Shown: positions 7,187 through 15,183 of the stretch, in pieces
Position numbering within the stretch: position 1 is the stretch's first letter
How the letters are laid out: every line of letters begins with the position of its first letter
Assembly: GCA_027063325.1 (NCBI GenBank)
Contig: JAMOSA010000335.1
Location: 1-23,001, forward strand
Length of the DNA: 23,001 nucleotides
Direction of reading: 5' to 3'
DNA from: Campylobacteraceae bacterium
GTDB lineage: Bacteria > Campylobacterota > Campylobacteria > Campylobacterales > Sulfurovaceae
Made by a program: the position numbers and the translations under genes
The notes under the pieces: generated by a model
What the model was told of the DNA's origin: nothing
What the model saw: the letters and a program-made list of their open reading frames with translations, nothing else
Databases searched by the model: none

Positions 7187-7534
7187 TTACTTCAATATAG
7201 GACCACAAGCTATTCCTCTTTCGTAAATTTTTATCTTTTTAATAATATCTTTTTTATCTGTCAAGATAATCAATATACATCTGGTTGCCTGATCATCTCC
7301 TCCTCTTGTAGTAGAAAATCCCATGGCATCAGATTTATAGTAGTGCAGTGTATTACCATTTGGCAGTTTCTCTCTACGGATAGCAGAACCGGCATCCATT
7401 TCAAATTTCATAAATCTTTTACCAATATAACTACTCTTTGCAGGTTGAGACTCTCTCATCATCTGTTGCAAAGATTTAGCTTCAAGCAGTATCAAAGATA
7501 CAAGCAACATTGATATAACAACTTTTTTCATCAT
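7187..7534 (-). CDS. Small exported protein of unknown function
   Basis: A 115-residue protein with a likely Sec signal peptide: MMKK, a hydrophobic stretch, then LLEA-KS, with cleavage expected near residue 20. The mature part has a conserved-looking patch with MDAGSAIRREKLPNGNTLHYY, and two cysteines (ATRCILIIL and IACGPIL) that could form a periplasmic disulfide. The size and the strand pattern ending in a TDKKDIIKKIKIY segment recall small BamE/SmpA-like envelope proteins, but I do not assign it to that family. AGGAG lies 5 nt before the first ATG; the second ATG (7531) is equally possible. It is the last gene of the hisF operon. I do not recognise a named homologue. Confidence 0.75.
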   Translation of the reverse strand: MMKKVVISMLLVSLILLEAKSLQQMMRESQPAKSSYIGKRFMKFEMDAGSAIRREKLPNGNTLHYYKSDAMGFSTTRGGDDQATRCILIILTDKKDIIKKIKIYERGIACGPILK

Positions 7535-7544
7535 CTATACTCCT

Positions 7545-7643
7545 TTATTTATCGTCATTTTTTACAACCATAACAAATCCTATCACACCAACAATAACAA
7601 CCAATCCTATAATTCCATACAGTACTGCATCCATTACTGTCAT
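7545..7643 (-). CDS. 32-residue single-pass membrane peptide
   Basis: A very small gene. The ATG at 7643 begins only 3 nt after the rlmN stop, with AGGAG overlapping the end of rlmN, and the stop is at 7545-7547, about 10 nt before the next gene's start. The product is MTVMDAVLYG, a continuous hydrophobic helix (IIGLVVIVGVIGFVMVV) and a polar KNDDK tail, which predicts a single transmembrane peptide with a short charged C-terminus. The spacing and ribosome site argue for real translation, coupled to rlmN. Its function is unknown; it may act with the exported protein encoded directly downstream. Confidence 0.7.
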   Translation of the reverse strand: MTVMDAVLYGIIGLVVIVGVIGFVMVVKNDDK

Positions 7644-7646
7644 ACC

Positions 7647-8711
7647 CTACTCCTCTAAATTCTGTTCTCTAAGCTGACCACAAGCAGCTGATATATCCAA
7701 ACCTTTGGATTCTCTAATAGTACAAAGTACACCTTTTGAGAGCAGATACTCTTGGAATTTTCTCATATCTTTTGGATCTGGTCTTTTGAAGTTAGTTCTG
7801 GGATATGGATTGAAATATATTAGATTAACTTTTGCTTTTATGCCATTTAGCAACTTTACAAGCTTTTTTGCCGAAGATATATCATCATTTACATCTTTGA
7901 TTACCAGATATTCAAACAGTACCTTTTTTCTCTGGTTTACAGGAAAATTTTTGACTGCATCTATAATAGAGGCTATATTATAAGCTTTGTTTATTGGCAT
8001 CAATTGTTCTCTGAGTTCATCATCAACTGCATGGAGTGATATTGCCAGATTTATACCTAAATCCAACTCTCCAAGCTTCTTTATCTTTGAACTGAGTCCA
8101 GAGGTTGATATTGTCTGTCTATTTGGAGATATACTCATACCATCCAAATCAGAAAATATCTTTACAGCTTTGGCAACACTCTCAAGATTGTCAAGTGGTT
8201 CACCCATACCCATATAGACCAAATTTACTCTGTGATTTGAAGGGATATTATTATCTTTGTAAATTTCAAGTACTTGTGATACTATCTCACCGGCACTTAG
8301 ATCTCTAATAAATCCTCCCTTGGCTGTCAAACAAAAGCTACACCCTACTTTACAACCAACCTGAGAAGATATACAGACTGTATATCGTTTATGATGCTTG
8401 ATAGCTCCATCTTCATGATATTGTGTATCTCTCATTAGGAGTAAAACAGCTTCTACTGTATGCATATCATACATTTGAAACAGATATTTAATACTACCAT
8501 CACTGCTGACTTGCTTTGAAACCATCTTTAGAGGTATCAGGGTAAACTCCTCTTCAAGTTCACTTCTTAGAGATTTTGGAATATTTTCCATATCCAAAAA
8601 ACTCTCTACTCTTTTATGATATACCCAATTGTATATCTGTTTGGCTCTAAATGATGGTTTTATCATATCTGCCAGTTCATCTTTGGTATAATCTTGAACT
8701 ATCTTCTTCAT
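7647..8711 (-). CDS. rlmN: Dual-specificity 23S rRNA/tRNA adenine-C2 methyltransferase
   Basis: A 354-residue radical-SAM enzyme that methylates C2 of an adenosine in 23S rRNA (A2503 in E. coli numbering) and A37 of some tRNAs. The 4Fe-4S cluster motif is C120-x3-C124-x2-C127 (CKVGCSFC). The resolving cysteine near the end is C344 in DISAACGQLR. The N-terminal RNA-binding part (KPSFRAKQIYNWVYHK) and GMGEPLDN are also typical. Its ATG directly abuts the stop of the preceding phosphorylase-like gene, so it is part of the hisF operon and probably translationally coupled. Confidence 0.97.
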   Translation of the reverse strand: MKKIVQDYTKDELADMIKPSFRAKQIYNWVYHKRVESFLDMENIPKSLRSELEEEFTLIPLKMVSKQVSSDGSIKYLFQMYDMHTVEAVLLLMRDTQYHEDGAIKHHKRYTVCISSQVGCKVGCSFCLTAKGGFIRDLSAGEIVSQVLEIYKDNNIPSNHRVNLVYMGMGEPLDNLESVAKAVKIFSDLDGMSISPNRQTISTSGLSSKIKKLGELDLGINLAISLHAVDDELREQLMPINKAYNIASIIDAVKNFPVNQRKKVLFEYLVIKDVNDDISSAKKLVKLLNGIKAKVNLIYFNPYPRTNFKRPDPKDMRKFQEYLLSKGVLCTIRESKGLDISAACGQLREQNLEE

Positions 8712-9248
8712 TTAACTCTTCCCTACTCTTTGTTTGATATACTTTTCTAATATATTCATAGCTTCTAATCTATTATTCATAAACTCTTTGTGAGCTTCAC
8801 TGTTACAATAGTTTGTAATACAAAATATACCCCCCACTGGAATATTAAACTCTTTTGCTACTGCCATTACAGAAAAAAACTCCATATTCTCTATATCTAT
8901 ATTATGCTCTAAATATCTCTTTGATACCTCTTTGCTGGTTGTAATATAGTTTGATGAATTGACAATTGTTTCATGTGAAACATCACCTTCATATACACTT
9001 ATCATATTGTCAATTGGTGTATATGAGTTGCCAAAAAGCAAAGAGTGTTCTACATTACACGCACTCTTTGATTCAACAATTTCAAGTAAATCTACTCTAC
9101 CATAACTACCAGCAGTTCCTACAAAGAGTAGAAATTCAGGAGAACTCATCATCACCAATCTTGTCAAATTAATTGCAGATGATTGCAAACCTACTCCAAT
9201 AGGTTGTGCAAAACTAAACTGTTCTATATCTCCAGCACACACTATCAT
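8712..9248 (-). CDS. Short nucleoside-phosphorylase (PNP/MTAN-fold)-like protein
   Basis: A 178-residue protein related to the PNP_UDP_1 superfamily, which includes MTA/SAH nucleosidase, futalosine hydrolase and nucleoside phosphorylases. The supporting motifs are a GTAGSYG loop at residues 44-50, NMEFFSVMAVAKEF around M122-E123 (the ribose-binding Met-Glu), and CITNYCN near residue 146. It is about 50 residues shorter than MTA/SAH nucleosidase because the N-terminal strand and its catalytic Glu region are missing. The usual catalytic Asp (ISD in E. coli MTAN) is Asn146 here. It may therefore have a different substrate or be non-catalytic. It overlaps hisF by four bases (ATGA) and abuts rlmN. 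A parS-like site lies within it and encodes VSHET. Confidence 0.75.
   Translation of the reverse strand: MIVCAGDIEQFSFAQPIGVGLQSSAINLTRLVMMSSPEFLLFVGTAGSYGRVDLLEIVESKSACNVEHSLLFGNSYTPIDNMISVYEGDVSHETIVNSSNYITTSKEVSKRYLEHNIDIENMEFFSVMAVAKEFNIPVGGIFCITNYCNSEAHKEFMNNRLEAMNILEKYIKQRVGKS
8967..8982 (+). other. parS: parS-like centromere site 2 (TGTTTCATGTGAAACA)
   Basis: Identical to the sites at 5745 and 10175 and in the same orientation. It lies within the phosphorylase-like gene, which runs on the opposite strand. Confidence 0.85.
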
Positions 9249-10015
9249 AACTCTAACCTTACAGGAATCCCCTCATCTTTGAGGTATCTTTTGAGATCCA
9301 TTATGTCTATCTCTTTGAAGTGAAATATAGAAGCTGCCAACGCTGCATCTGCTTTGCCTATAGTAAAAGCATCTTTGATATGCTCCATGGTACCAGCTCC
9401 TCCACTAGCTATTATTGGTATAGGAGCAACTTCACCTATTTTGGCATTCAATTTATTATCAAATCCAGCTTTTGTACCATCAGCATCCATTGATGTTACC
9501 AGTAATTCCCCCGCACCTCTATTGTAAGCCTCTCTTGCCCACTCTATAGCATCAATGCCTGTATCTCTTCTGCCACCATGAGTAAATATATGCCATCTAT
9601 TCTTAGCTACTCTCTTGGCATCAATTGCCACAACTATACATTGAGAACCAAATCTGTTTGCACCTTCGGTAATAAACTCCGGTCTTGCAATCGCAGCAGA
9701 ATTTATACTAACTTTGTCACAACCTGCATCTAACAATCTATAAATATCTTCTAGTTCTCTTATGCCACCTCCTACTGTAAGAGGAATAAATACATCTTTG
9801 GCAACTGCTTTTACAACATCTACAATAGTTCCCCTACCCTCATGTGTAGCTGTAATATCCAAAAATGTAATCTCATCAGCACCCTCTTCATTATATCTTC
9901 TAGCTACCTCTACAGGATCTCCAGCATCAATCAAATCTACAAAATTAACACCCTTTACAACTCTACCATTATCTACATCCAAACAAGGTATTATTCTCTT
10001 TGCAAAATAGTCCAT
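9245..10015 (-). CDS. hisF: Imidazole glycerol phosphate synthase, cyclase subunit
   Basis: A 256-residue TIM barrel. With HisH it converts PRFAR and glutamine-derived ammonia to imidazole glycerol phosphate and AICAR in histidine synthesis. The catalytic aspartates are visible as D13 (IIPCLDVDNGRVVKG) and D132 (VVAIDAKR). The phosphate-binding motifs VGGGIR and ASGGAG are present. It is the first gene of a five-gene operon and is separated from other his genes in this window. The nearest GGAG lies 11-12 nt before the ATG, longer than usual. Confidence 0.97.
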   Translation of the reverse strand: MDYFAKRIIPCLDVDNGRVVKGVNFVDLIDAGDPVEVARRYNEEGADEITFLDITATHEGRGTIVDVVKAVAKDVFIPLTVGGGIRELEDIYRLLDAGCDKVSINSAAIARPEFITEGANRFGSQCIVVAIDAKRVAKNRWHIFTHGGRRDTGIDAIEWAREAYNRGAGELLVTSMDADGTKAGFDNKLNAKIGEVAPIPIIASGGAGTMEHIKDAFTIGKADAALAASIFHFKEIDIMDLKRYLKDEGIPVRLEL

Positions 10016-10058
10016 TGTTTTTAATACTCCAAAATTAATCTGACCAACAGGTTAATAT

Positions 10059-10064
10059 ATTATA
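10059..10064 (-). promoter_or_regulatory. -10 box (TATAAT) for the hisF operon
   Basis: TATAAT on the minus strand lies about 44 nt before the hisF ATG, within an imperfect palindrome (GGT...ACC, 10051-10068). No clear -35 box is present. Confidence 0.55.
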
Positions 10065-10174
10065 TACCGAAATATACAACCAAAGCTTATAGCAGTAATT
10101 AATGCTTGAGTCTAAAAGCTTTGAAGTCAGTAGTTCATACAAAAAGAATAAAACCACTCAACAAAGAGTTTAAT

Positions 10175-10190
10175 TGTTTCATGTGAAACA
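10175..10190 (+). other. parS: parS-like centromere site 3 (TGTTTCATGTGAAACA), intergenic
   Basis: The third identical copy lies in the non-coding gap between hisF and rsmA, where no protein-coding constraint can explain it. With one flanking base each side, an 18-mer is shared by all three sites. Confidence 0.88.
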
Positions 10191-10303
10191 TTGCCAATAA
10201 CTCTTTTATGTGATAAACTTACACCACAAAAATAGAAAAGAAAACTTGAGTCTATCGTATAAACGAGATTTAATTGAATTTATAGTAGAATGGAAAAGAT
10301 TTG

Positions 10304-11137
10304 ATGGATGCCAATAAAATAGCAACAAAAAAATATGGTCAAAATTTTTTACAAGACACTCTCTATATAGACAAAATCATCCAATCGATGCCCGAAGATA
10401 ATCTGCCAGTAGCAGAGATCGGGCCTGGATTAGGTGATTTAACCAGACAGCTCTTGAGAGCGAAGCATGTTAGGGCGTTTGAGATTGACACAAGGTTGTG
10501 TGGATATCTGCAGGAGCAATTTTGTAGTGAAATTGAAGAGCAGAGGTTAGAGTTGGTCTGCAATGATGTAATGCATGAGTGGAGTGATAAAAATCTGCTG
10601 AAGCAAAAATACCACTTAGTAGCCAATCTACCCTACTATATAGCTACCAACCTGATAATAAAAGCACTGCATGATACCAACTGTTGTTCTATAACAACTA
10701 TGGTGCAACTGGAGGTTGCACAGAAGTTTTCAGCCAAAAATGGTAAGAAGAACTTCTCTGCACTGTCAGTTTTGGCACAAAGTTGTGGAGAGGCTGAAAT
10801 ACTCTTTGAAGTACCCCCCTATGCCTTTACTCCACCACCAAAAGTGGTATCGGCAGTATTGTCAATTCGCAAAAGTGGTTCATTAGATGATTTAGGATTT
10901 GAGAGATTTTTAAAAGAAGCTTTCAAACAACCAAGAAAAAAGCTTATTAAAAATTTATCTGGTATATATGACAAACAGAAGCTACTTTATCTATTTGAAC
11001 TACTCTCTTTAGACCCAAATGCTCGTCCTCATGAAGTTGTAACATCTGTATATCATCGACTATATAATGAATTGACAAAGGAAGTAACAGATGGAGAACA
11101 ACAACACACCACAACAGAACTCAAATCAACAAAGTGA
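10304..11137 (+). CDS. rsmA: 16S rRNA dimethyladenosine transferase
   Basis: A 277-residue KsgA/RsmA enzyme that dimethylates two adjacent adenosines near the 3' end of 16S rRNA during small-subunit maturation. The N-terminal KKYGQNFLQD, the SAM-binding EIGPGLGDLT and the catalytic NLPYY motif are clear. The frame could open at TTG 10301, but the ATG at 10304 is more likely; the ribosome site (GGAAAAG) is weak. The segment around 10380-10900 looks less AT-rich than its neighbours. It is the first gene of a six-gene operon, and its last 47 bases overlap the start of rnj. Confidence 0.96.
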   Translation: MDANKIATKKYGQNFLQDTLYIDKIIQSMPEDNLPVAEIGPGLGDLTRQLLRAKHVRAFEIDTRLCGYLQEQFCSEIEEQRLELVCNDVMHEWSDKNLLKQKYHLVANLPYYIATNLIIKALHDTNCCSITTMVQLEVAQKFSAKNGKKNFSALSVLAQSCGEAEILFEVPPYAFTPPPKVVSAVLSIRKSGSLDDLGFERFLKEAFKQPRKKLIKNLSGIYDKQKLLYLFELLSLDPNARPHEVVTSVYHRLYNELTKEVTDGEQQHTTTELKSTK

Positions 11138-13046
11138 GAGCAATCATAACAGAAACAGACAACAAAACAACAATAGACGAAAACCACAACAGTATAATAA
11201 TAGAAATTCTCAACAAAAAAATAGTAATCAAAATAGACAAAATTCAAAACCAAATAGAAACAGTAGCAGAGCTAGAAGACCAAAGATAGATACAACCATT
11301 CCAAATGATATGAAGAGTGCCATTTTGGAAAATGAGAGAATACAACAAGAGAGAATGGCACCATGGAGACAATTGGAAGTATCAAGCAAAGGCAGACTCA
11401 GATTTACACCACTTGGTGGATTAGGTGAAATAGGTGGAAATATAGCTGTACTTGAGAGTGAAAATAGTGCCATTATTATAGATGTTGGTATGAGCTTTCC
11501 TGATGAAACTATGCATGGGGTGGATATACTTGTACCAGACTTTACATATCTACACCAAATCAAAGATAAAATCAAAGGTATAGTAATCACTCATGCCCAT
11601 GAAGATCACATTGGGGCAACTCCATATCTGTTTAAAGAGTTGAAATTCCCTATATATGGTACACCTTTGGCTCTTGCTATGATTGGCAACAAATTTGATG
11701 AGCATGGTTTACAGGCTGATAAAAAACTATTTAGATATATAGTCAAAAGAAGACAGTATAATATTGGTGATTTTAAAATAGAGTGGATTCATATGACTCA
11801 CTCAATAGTTGATTCATGCTCACTAGCAATTGAGACACCAGTAGGCACACTAATTCATACAGCAGATTTCAAAATAGATCACACTCCAATAGATGGATAT
11901 ACTGCTGATCTTCACAGATTTGCATATTATGGAGCAAAAGGGGTATTGTGTCTATTTTCAGACTCAACTAATTCACACTCTCCAGGATTTACAAAAAGTG
12001 AATCAGTAGTGGGAGAGACATTTGATAGATTGTTTGAAAAAGCAAACGGAAGAGTCATTATGTCAACATTCTCTTCAAATGTACATAGAATATTTCAAGC
12101 TATGGATAGAGGTGTAAAGCATGGCAGAAAGATATGTGTAATTGGTCGTTCTATGGAGAGAAATATAGAGACAACCAGAAGACTTGGATATATAGATATA
12201 GATGACAGACACTTTATAGATGCTCACGAAGTAAACAGATACAAAGATGATGAGATACTGGTTGTTACAACAGGTTCTCAGGGTGAAACTATGGCAGCAC
12301 TCTCACGGATGGCTACAGATGAACATAGACATATCAAACTAAAGCCAACAGATACAGTAATAATATCAGCTAGTGCAATTCCTGGTAATGAAGCTTCTGT
12401 ATCAAAGCTTATGAATCTGCTTCTAAAAGCAGGTGTTACAGTAAGATACAAAGAGTTTAGTGATATTCATGTATCAGGACACGCATCACAAGAGGAGCAA
12501 AAACTCATTATCAGACTTGTACAACCAAAGTTCTTTTTACCTGTTCATGGGGAGTTCAACCATATAACAGCCCATGCAAAAACTGCCATAAAGTGTGGAG
12601 TAGATGAGAGAAATATACTACTAATGAGTGATGGTGATCAGATAGAGATAACTCCTAAATATATCAAAAAGGTTCGTACAGTAAAAGCAGGAAAGAGGTA
12701 TATTGACAACCAAAACAATAAAGAGATATATGCAGATGTAGTTGATGACAGACAAAAATTATCAACAGAAGGTATTGTAAATATAGTTCTTAAAGTATCA
12801 ATTCAAACTGGCAGAATGGATGGTAAACCAGTAGTTATGTCTTATGGTCTTGTTCCAGACAAAGAGGATAAAAGATTCTCAACTGAAGTAGAAAAGATGA
12901 TAGAGCAGTATTTGGTAAATGAAAAGATTGAGCAAGGAACAAGTAACAAAGTAATTGAAGACAATATCAGAGGGCTTGTTAGAAAGTATATAATAAGACA
13001 CTATAAAAAGTATCCAATAATCATACCTACTGTATTTTTGGTGTAA
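11091..13046 (+). CDS. rnj: Ribonuclease J
   Basis: A 651-residue metallo-beta-lactamase/beta-CASP ribonuclease, the main mRNA-decay and rRNA-processing nuclease in bacteria lacking RNase E. The zinc motif H168-x-H170-x-D172-H173 (HAHEDH) is intact. Later motifs are GTLIHTADFKID, TTGSQGETMAAL and VSGHASQEE. Residues 2-60 are extremely rich in Asn, Gln, Arg and Lys and look disordered. Helicobacter pylori RNase J likewise has a long N-terminal extension and partners the helicase RhpA. The ATG at 11091 lies inside rsmA and has AAGGAAG upstream, so the overlap appears genuine. Confidence 0.96.
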   Translation: MENNNTPQQNSNQQSESNHNRNRQQNNNRRKPQQYNNRNSQQKNSNQNRQNSKPNRNSSRARRPKIDTTIPNDMKSAILENERIQQERMAPWRQLEVSSKGRLRFTPLGGLGEIGGNIAVLESENSAIIIDVGMSFPDETMHGVDILVPDFTYLHQIKDKIKGIVITHAHEDHIGATPYLFKELKFPIYGTPLALAMIGNKFDEHGLQADKKLFRYIVKRRQYNIGDFKIEWIHMTHSIVDSCSLAIETPVGTLIHTADFKIDHTPIDGYTADLHRFAYYGAKGVLCLFSDSTNSHSPGFTKSESVVGETFDRLFEKANGRVIMSTFSSNVHRIFQAMDRGVKHGRKICVIGRSMERNIETTRRLGYIDIDDRHFIDAHEVNRYKDDEILVVTTGSQGETMAALSRMATDEHRHIKLKPTDTVIISASAIPGNEASVSKLMNLLLKAGVTVRYKEFSDIHVSGHASQEEQKLIIRLVQPKFFLPVHGEFNHITAHAKTAIKCGVDERNILLMSDGDQIEITPKYIKKVRTVKAGKRYIDNQNNKEIYADVVDDRQKLSTEGIVNIVLKVSIQTGRMDGKPVVMSYGLVPDKEDKRFSTEVEKMIEQYLVNEKIEQGTSNKVIEDNIRGLVRKYIIRHYKKYPIIIPTVFLV

Positions 13047-13048
13047 TA

Positions 13049-14023
13049 ATGGTAGATGATATAACTATAGCCAAAGAGACACTTGAGCTTGAAGCAAATG
13101 CCCTACTCCAAGCAAAAGAGAGATTAGACAACTCATTTAAAGAGGCTGTTGATACAATACTCTCAATAGAGGGCAAACTGATTGTAACTGGTATTGGCAA
13201 ATCCGGATTAGTTGGTGCAAAGATAGCTGCCACACTTGCTAGTACAGGAACAAGTAGTTTCTTTTTGCATCCAAGTGAAGCTTTGCATGGTGATTTGGGT
13301 ATGATTGACAAAAGAGATGGAGTACTTGCAATAAGCTATAGTGGTGAATCTCAAGAGTTGTCAAATATACTGCCTCATATAAAGAGATTTGATATACCAC
13401 TACTTGCTATGACAGCTCAAAAATCATCTACACTTGCAAGATATGCAGATACAGTACTGGATATATCTATCAATAAAGAGGCTTGTCCTTTGGGTGTAGC
13501 ACCAACAGCCAGTACAACTTTGACTATGGCAATGGGTGATGCACTTGCTGTTACTCTAATGAAAAGAAAAGATTTCAAAAGGGAGGATTTTGCATCATTT
13601 CACCCTGGCGGATCTTTGGGTAGAAAACTCTTTATAAAAATATCTGATTTGATGAGAAAAGAGAATCTGCCTATAGTCAAAGTAGATACTCCCCTAAGAG
13701 AGGCTATAATTACTATGAATGAGGGTAAATTGGGGAACCTTATGATAGTAGATGATAGTAACAAGCTTGTTGCAGTGATGAGTGATGGGGATCTAAGAAG
13801 AGCTTTAATGCAAAAGGATTTTGATATGCAAAGAAGTGTTATTGATTTTGCTACCAAAAATCCTTTGGCAATTGATAATACTAGATTACTTGCTTCTGAA
13901 GCATTAGCCTTGATTGAATCAAAACAGATTCAAATGATTCCTATAATTGATAAAAACAGATATATAACAGGTGTTGTGCATATACATGACTTGGTAAAAG
14001 CTGGTATAAAGTCGGAGCAGTAG
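13049..14023 (+). CDS. kdsD: KpsF/GutQ-family D-arabinose-5-phosphate isomerase
   Basis: A 324-residue protein with an N-terminal SIS sugar-isomerase domain (GIGKSGLVGAKIAATLAS, HPSEALHGDLG, ISYSGESQEL) and two C-terminal CBS domains (residues about 205-320). It interconverts ribulose 5-phosphate and arabinose 5-phosphate, the first committed precursor of the LPS sugar KDO. Gram-negative bacteria of this kind usually have one or two paralogues (kpsF, kdsD, gutQ), which sequence alone does not separate. Rpe, encoded elsewhere in the window, uses the same ribulose 5-phosphate. The ATG is two bases after the rnj stop. Confidence 0.92.
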   Translation: MVDDITIAKETLELEANALLQAKERLDNSFKEAVDTILSIEGKLIVTGIGKSGLVGAKIAATLASTGTSSFFLHPSEALHGDLGMIDKRDGVLAISYSGESQELSNILPHIKRFDIPLLAMTAQKSSTLARYADTVLDISINKEACPLGVAPTASTTLTMAMGDALAVTLMKRKDFKREDFASFHPGGSLGRKLFIKISDLMRKENLPIVKVDTPLREAIITMNEGKLGNLMIVDDSNKLVAVMSDGDLRRALMQKDFDMQRSVIDFATKNPLAIDNTRLLASEALALIESKQIQMIPIIDKNRYITGVVHIHDLVKAGIKSEQ

Positions 14024-14024
14024 T

Positions 14025-14813
14025 ATGAGACTAAACAAATATATTTCACACAATACAAAATATTCACGCCGAGAAGCTGACAAACTAATTGAAGATGGTG
14101 CCATAAAGATAAACAGACAACCTGTCAAAGATTTTGGTTATCAGGTAAAAGATGGCGATAGAGTATCAATAAACGGCAAAGTTATTCACCCAAAAAAAAG
14201 AGGTGAAGTTACCATGGTAGTATTTAACAAACCTCGTGGAGTACTTGTAACCAAAAAAGATGACAGAGGCAGAGCTACAATATATCACAAACTACCTGGC
14301 AAATTTAGACACTTTATACCAATAGGCAGACTCGATTATGCATCTGAGGGGCTACTCTTGCTTACAGACAATCCTGAAGTTGCCGATATTATGATGCGTA
14401 GCAATCTGCCTCGTACATACAATATCAAAATAGATAAGCCTATTACCCAAGAGATGATAGATGCTATGAAGAGTGGATTAGAGTTAGAAGATGCCTCAAA
14501 AGGGGCTCATGAATTAAGTGATGTAAAGAGTATGAAGTTTGCACCATTTACAGAATTTGTACTAAGAGGTGTTACAGGAGGCTATACAAAGCTTCGCGTT
14601 ACAATAACAGAGGGTAAAAATAGAGAACTTAGAAGATTTTTTGCACACTTTGGAGCCAATGTAGTAGATCTAAAAAGGGTGGGATATGGTGATATAGAGT
14701 TAAACAACCTACCAACAGGCAAGACAAGATACTATACACAGCAAGAGTATGATGCTCTACACCAATTTTTGAAGGAGGAGAGGAAAAATGATAAAAATAG
14801 AGTTAAAAAGTAA
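14025..14813 (+). CDS. rluB: RluB/RsuA-family pseudouridine synthase
   Basis: A 262-residue enzyme. It has an N-terminal S4 RNA-binding domain (MRLNKYISHNTKYSRREADK through about residue 55) and the RsuA-type catalytic motif GRLDYASEGLLLLT with nucleophile Asp104. A later family motif is EGKNRELRRFFAH. Size and features fit RluB, which modifies 23S rRNA helix 89, but RluE- or RsuA-type targets are possible. The C-terminal tail is Lys/Arg/Asn-rich. The start is one base after the kdsD stop, with GGAG inside kdsD, and the 3' end overlaps the next gene by 26 bases. Confidence 0.9.
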   Translation: MRLNKYISHNTKYSRREADKLIEDGAIKINRQPVKDFGYQVKDGDRVSINGKVIHPKKRGEVTMVVFNKPRGVLVTKKDDRGRATIYHKLPGKFRHFIPIGRLDYASEGLLLLTDNPEVADIMMRSNLPRTYNIKIDKPITQEMIDAMKSGLELEDASKGAHELSDVKSMKFAPFTEFVLRGVTGGYTKLRVTITEGKNRELRRFFAHFGANVVDLKRVGYGDIELNNLPTGKTRYYTQQEYDALHQFLKEERKNDKNRVKK

Positions 14814-15180
14814 CTACACAAGTGAAATGATAGATATTACAGAAAAAGTTTCAGAAGAGGTAATGAAGCTGGGTATTAGAGATGGTCTTTGTACAGTATT
14901 TTCTCCACATACAACAAGCTCTATAGTCTTATTTGAAAAGACTGATCCAAAACTAAGGAGAGATTTTTTAGCTTCTCTTAGTAGAATAGCACCAGCAGAA
15001 TTAAATTATGAAAGTGAGGGGGATAATACTCCAGCACATATCAAATCTACTCTGTGTGGACCTCGTATAGTGGTACCAGTAAAAGATGGACAACTATTTT
15101 TAGGACCATGGCAGGCGATATTTTTTTGTGAATTTGATGGACCAAGAGATAGAGAGTATTATGTGCAAGTGATCCAATAG
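14788..15180 (+). CDS. YjbQ / UPF0047 family protein
   Basis: A 130-residue protein of the YjbQ family, reported to have weak thiamine-phosphate-synthase-like activity and to be a small trimeric enzyme of uncertain physiological role. Diagnostic features are CTVFSPHTTSSIVLFE, AHIKSTLCGPRIVVPV and QLFLGPWQAIFFCEFDGPR. The predicted product is full length. It has one of the strongest ribosome sites in the window (AAGGAGGAGAGG before the ATG), located inside the end of the upstream synthase gene. Confidence 0.92.
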   Translation: MIKIELKSNYTSEMIDITEKVSEEVMKLGIRDGLCTVFSPHTTSSIVLFEKTDPKLRRDFLASLSRIAPAELNYESEGDNTPAHIKSTLCGPRIVVPVKDGQLFLGPWQAIFFCEFDGPRDREYYVQVIQ

Positions 15181-15183
15181 AGT

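Larger units (their letters stand above)
10016..10303. other. Divergent intergenic region hisF / rsmA
   Basis: This is one of the longest gaps in the window. It holds the hisF -10 box, one parS-like site, an 8-bp inverted repeat (CAAAGCTT 10081-10088 with AAGCTTTG 10116-10123), a 10-bp direct repeat CTTGAGTCTA (10105 and 10245), and near its end TATAGT (10281), a weak -10 candidate for rsmA. I see no small gene. Confidence 0.7.

Noticed and set aside
10016..10303. Replication origin (oriC) in the hisF-rsmA gap
   Set aside because: No cluster of DnaA-box-like sequences and no dnaA gene are visible. The parS sites suggest that the origin is near but not that it is here.
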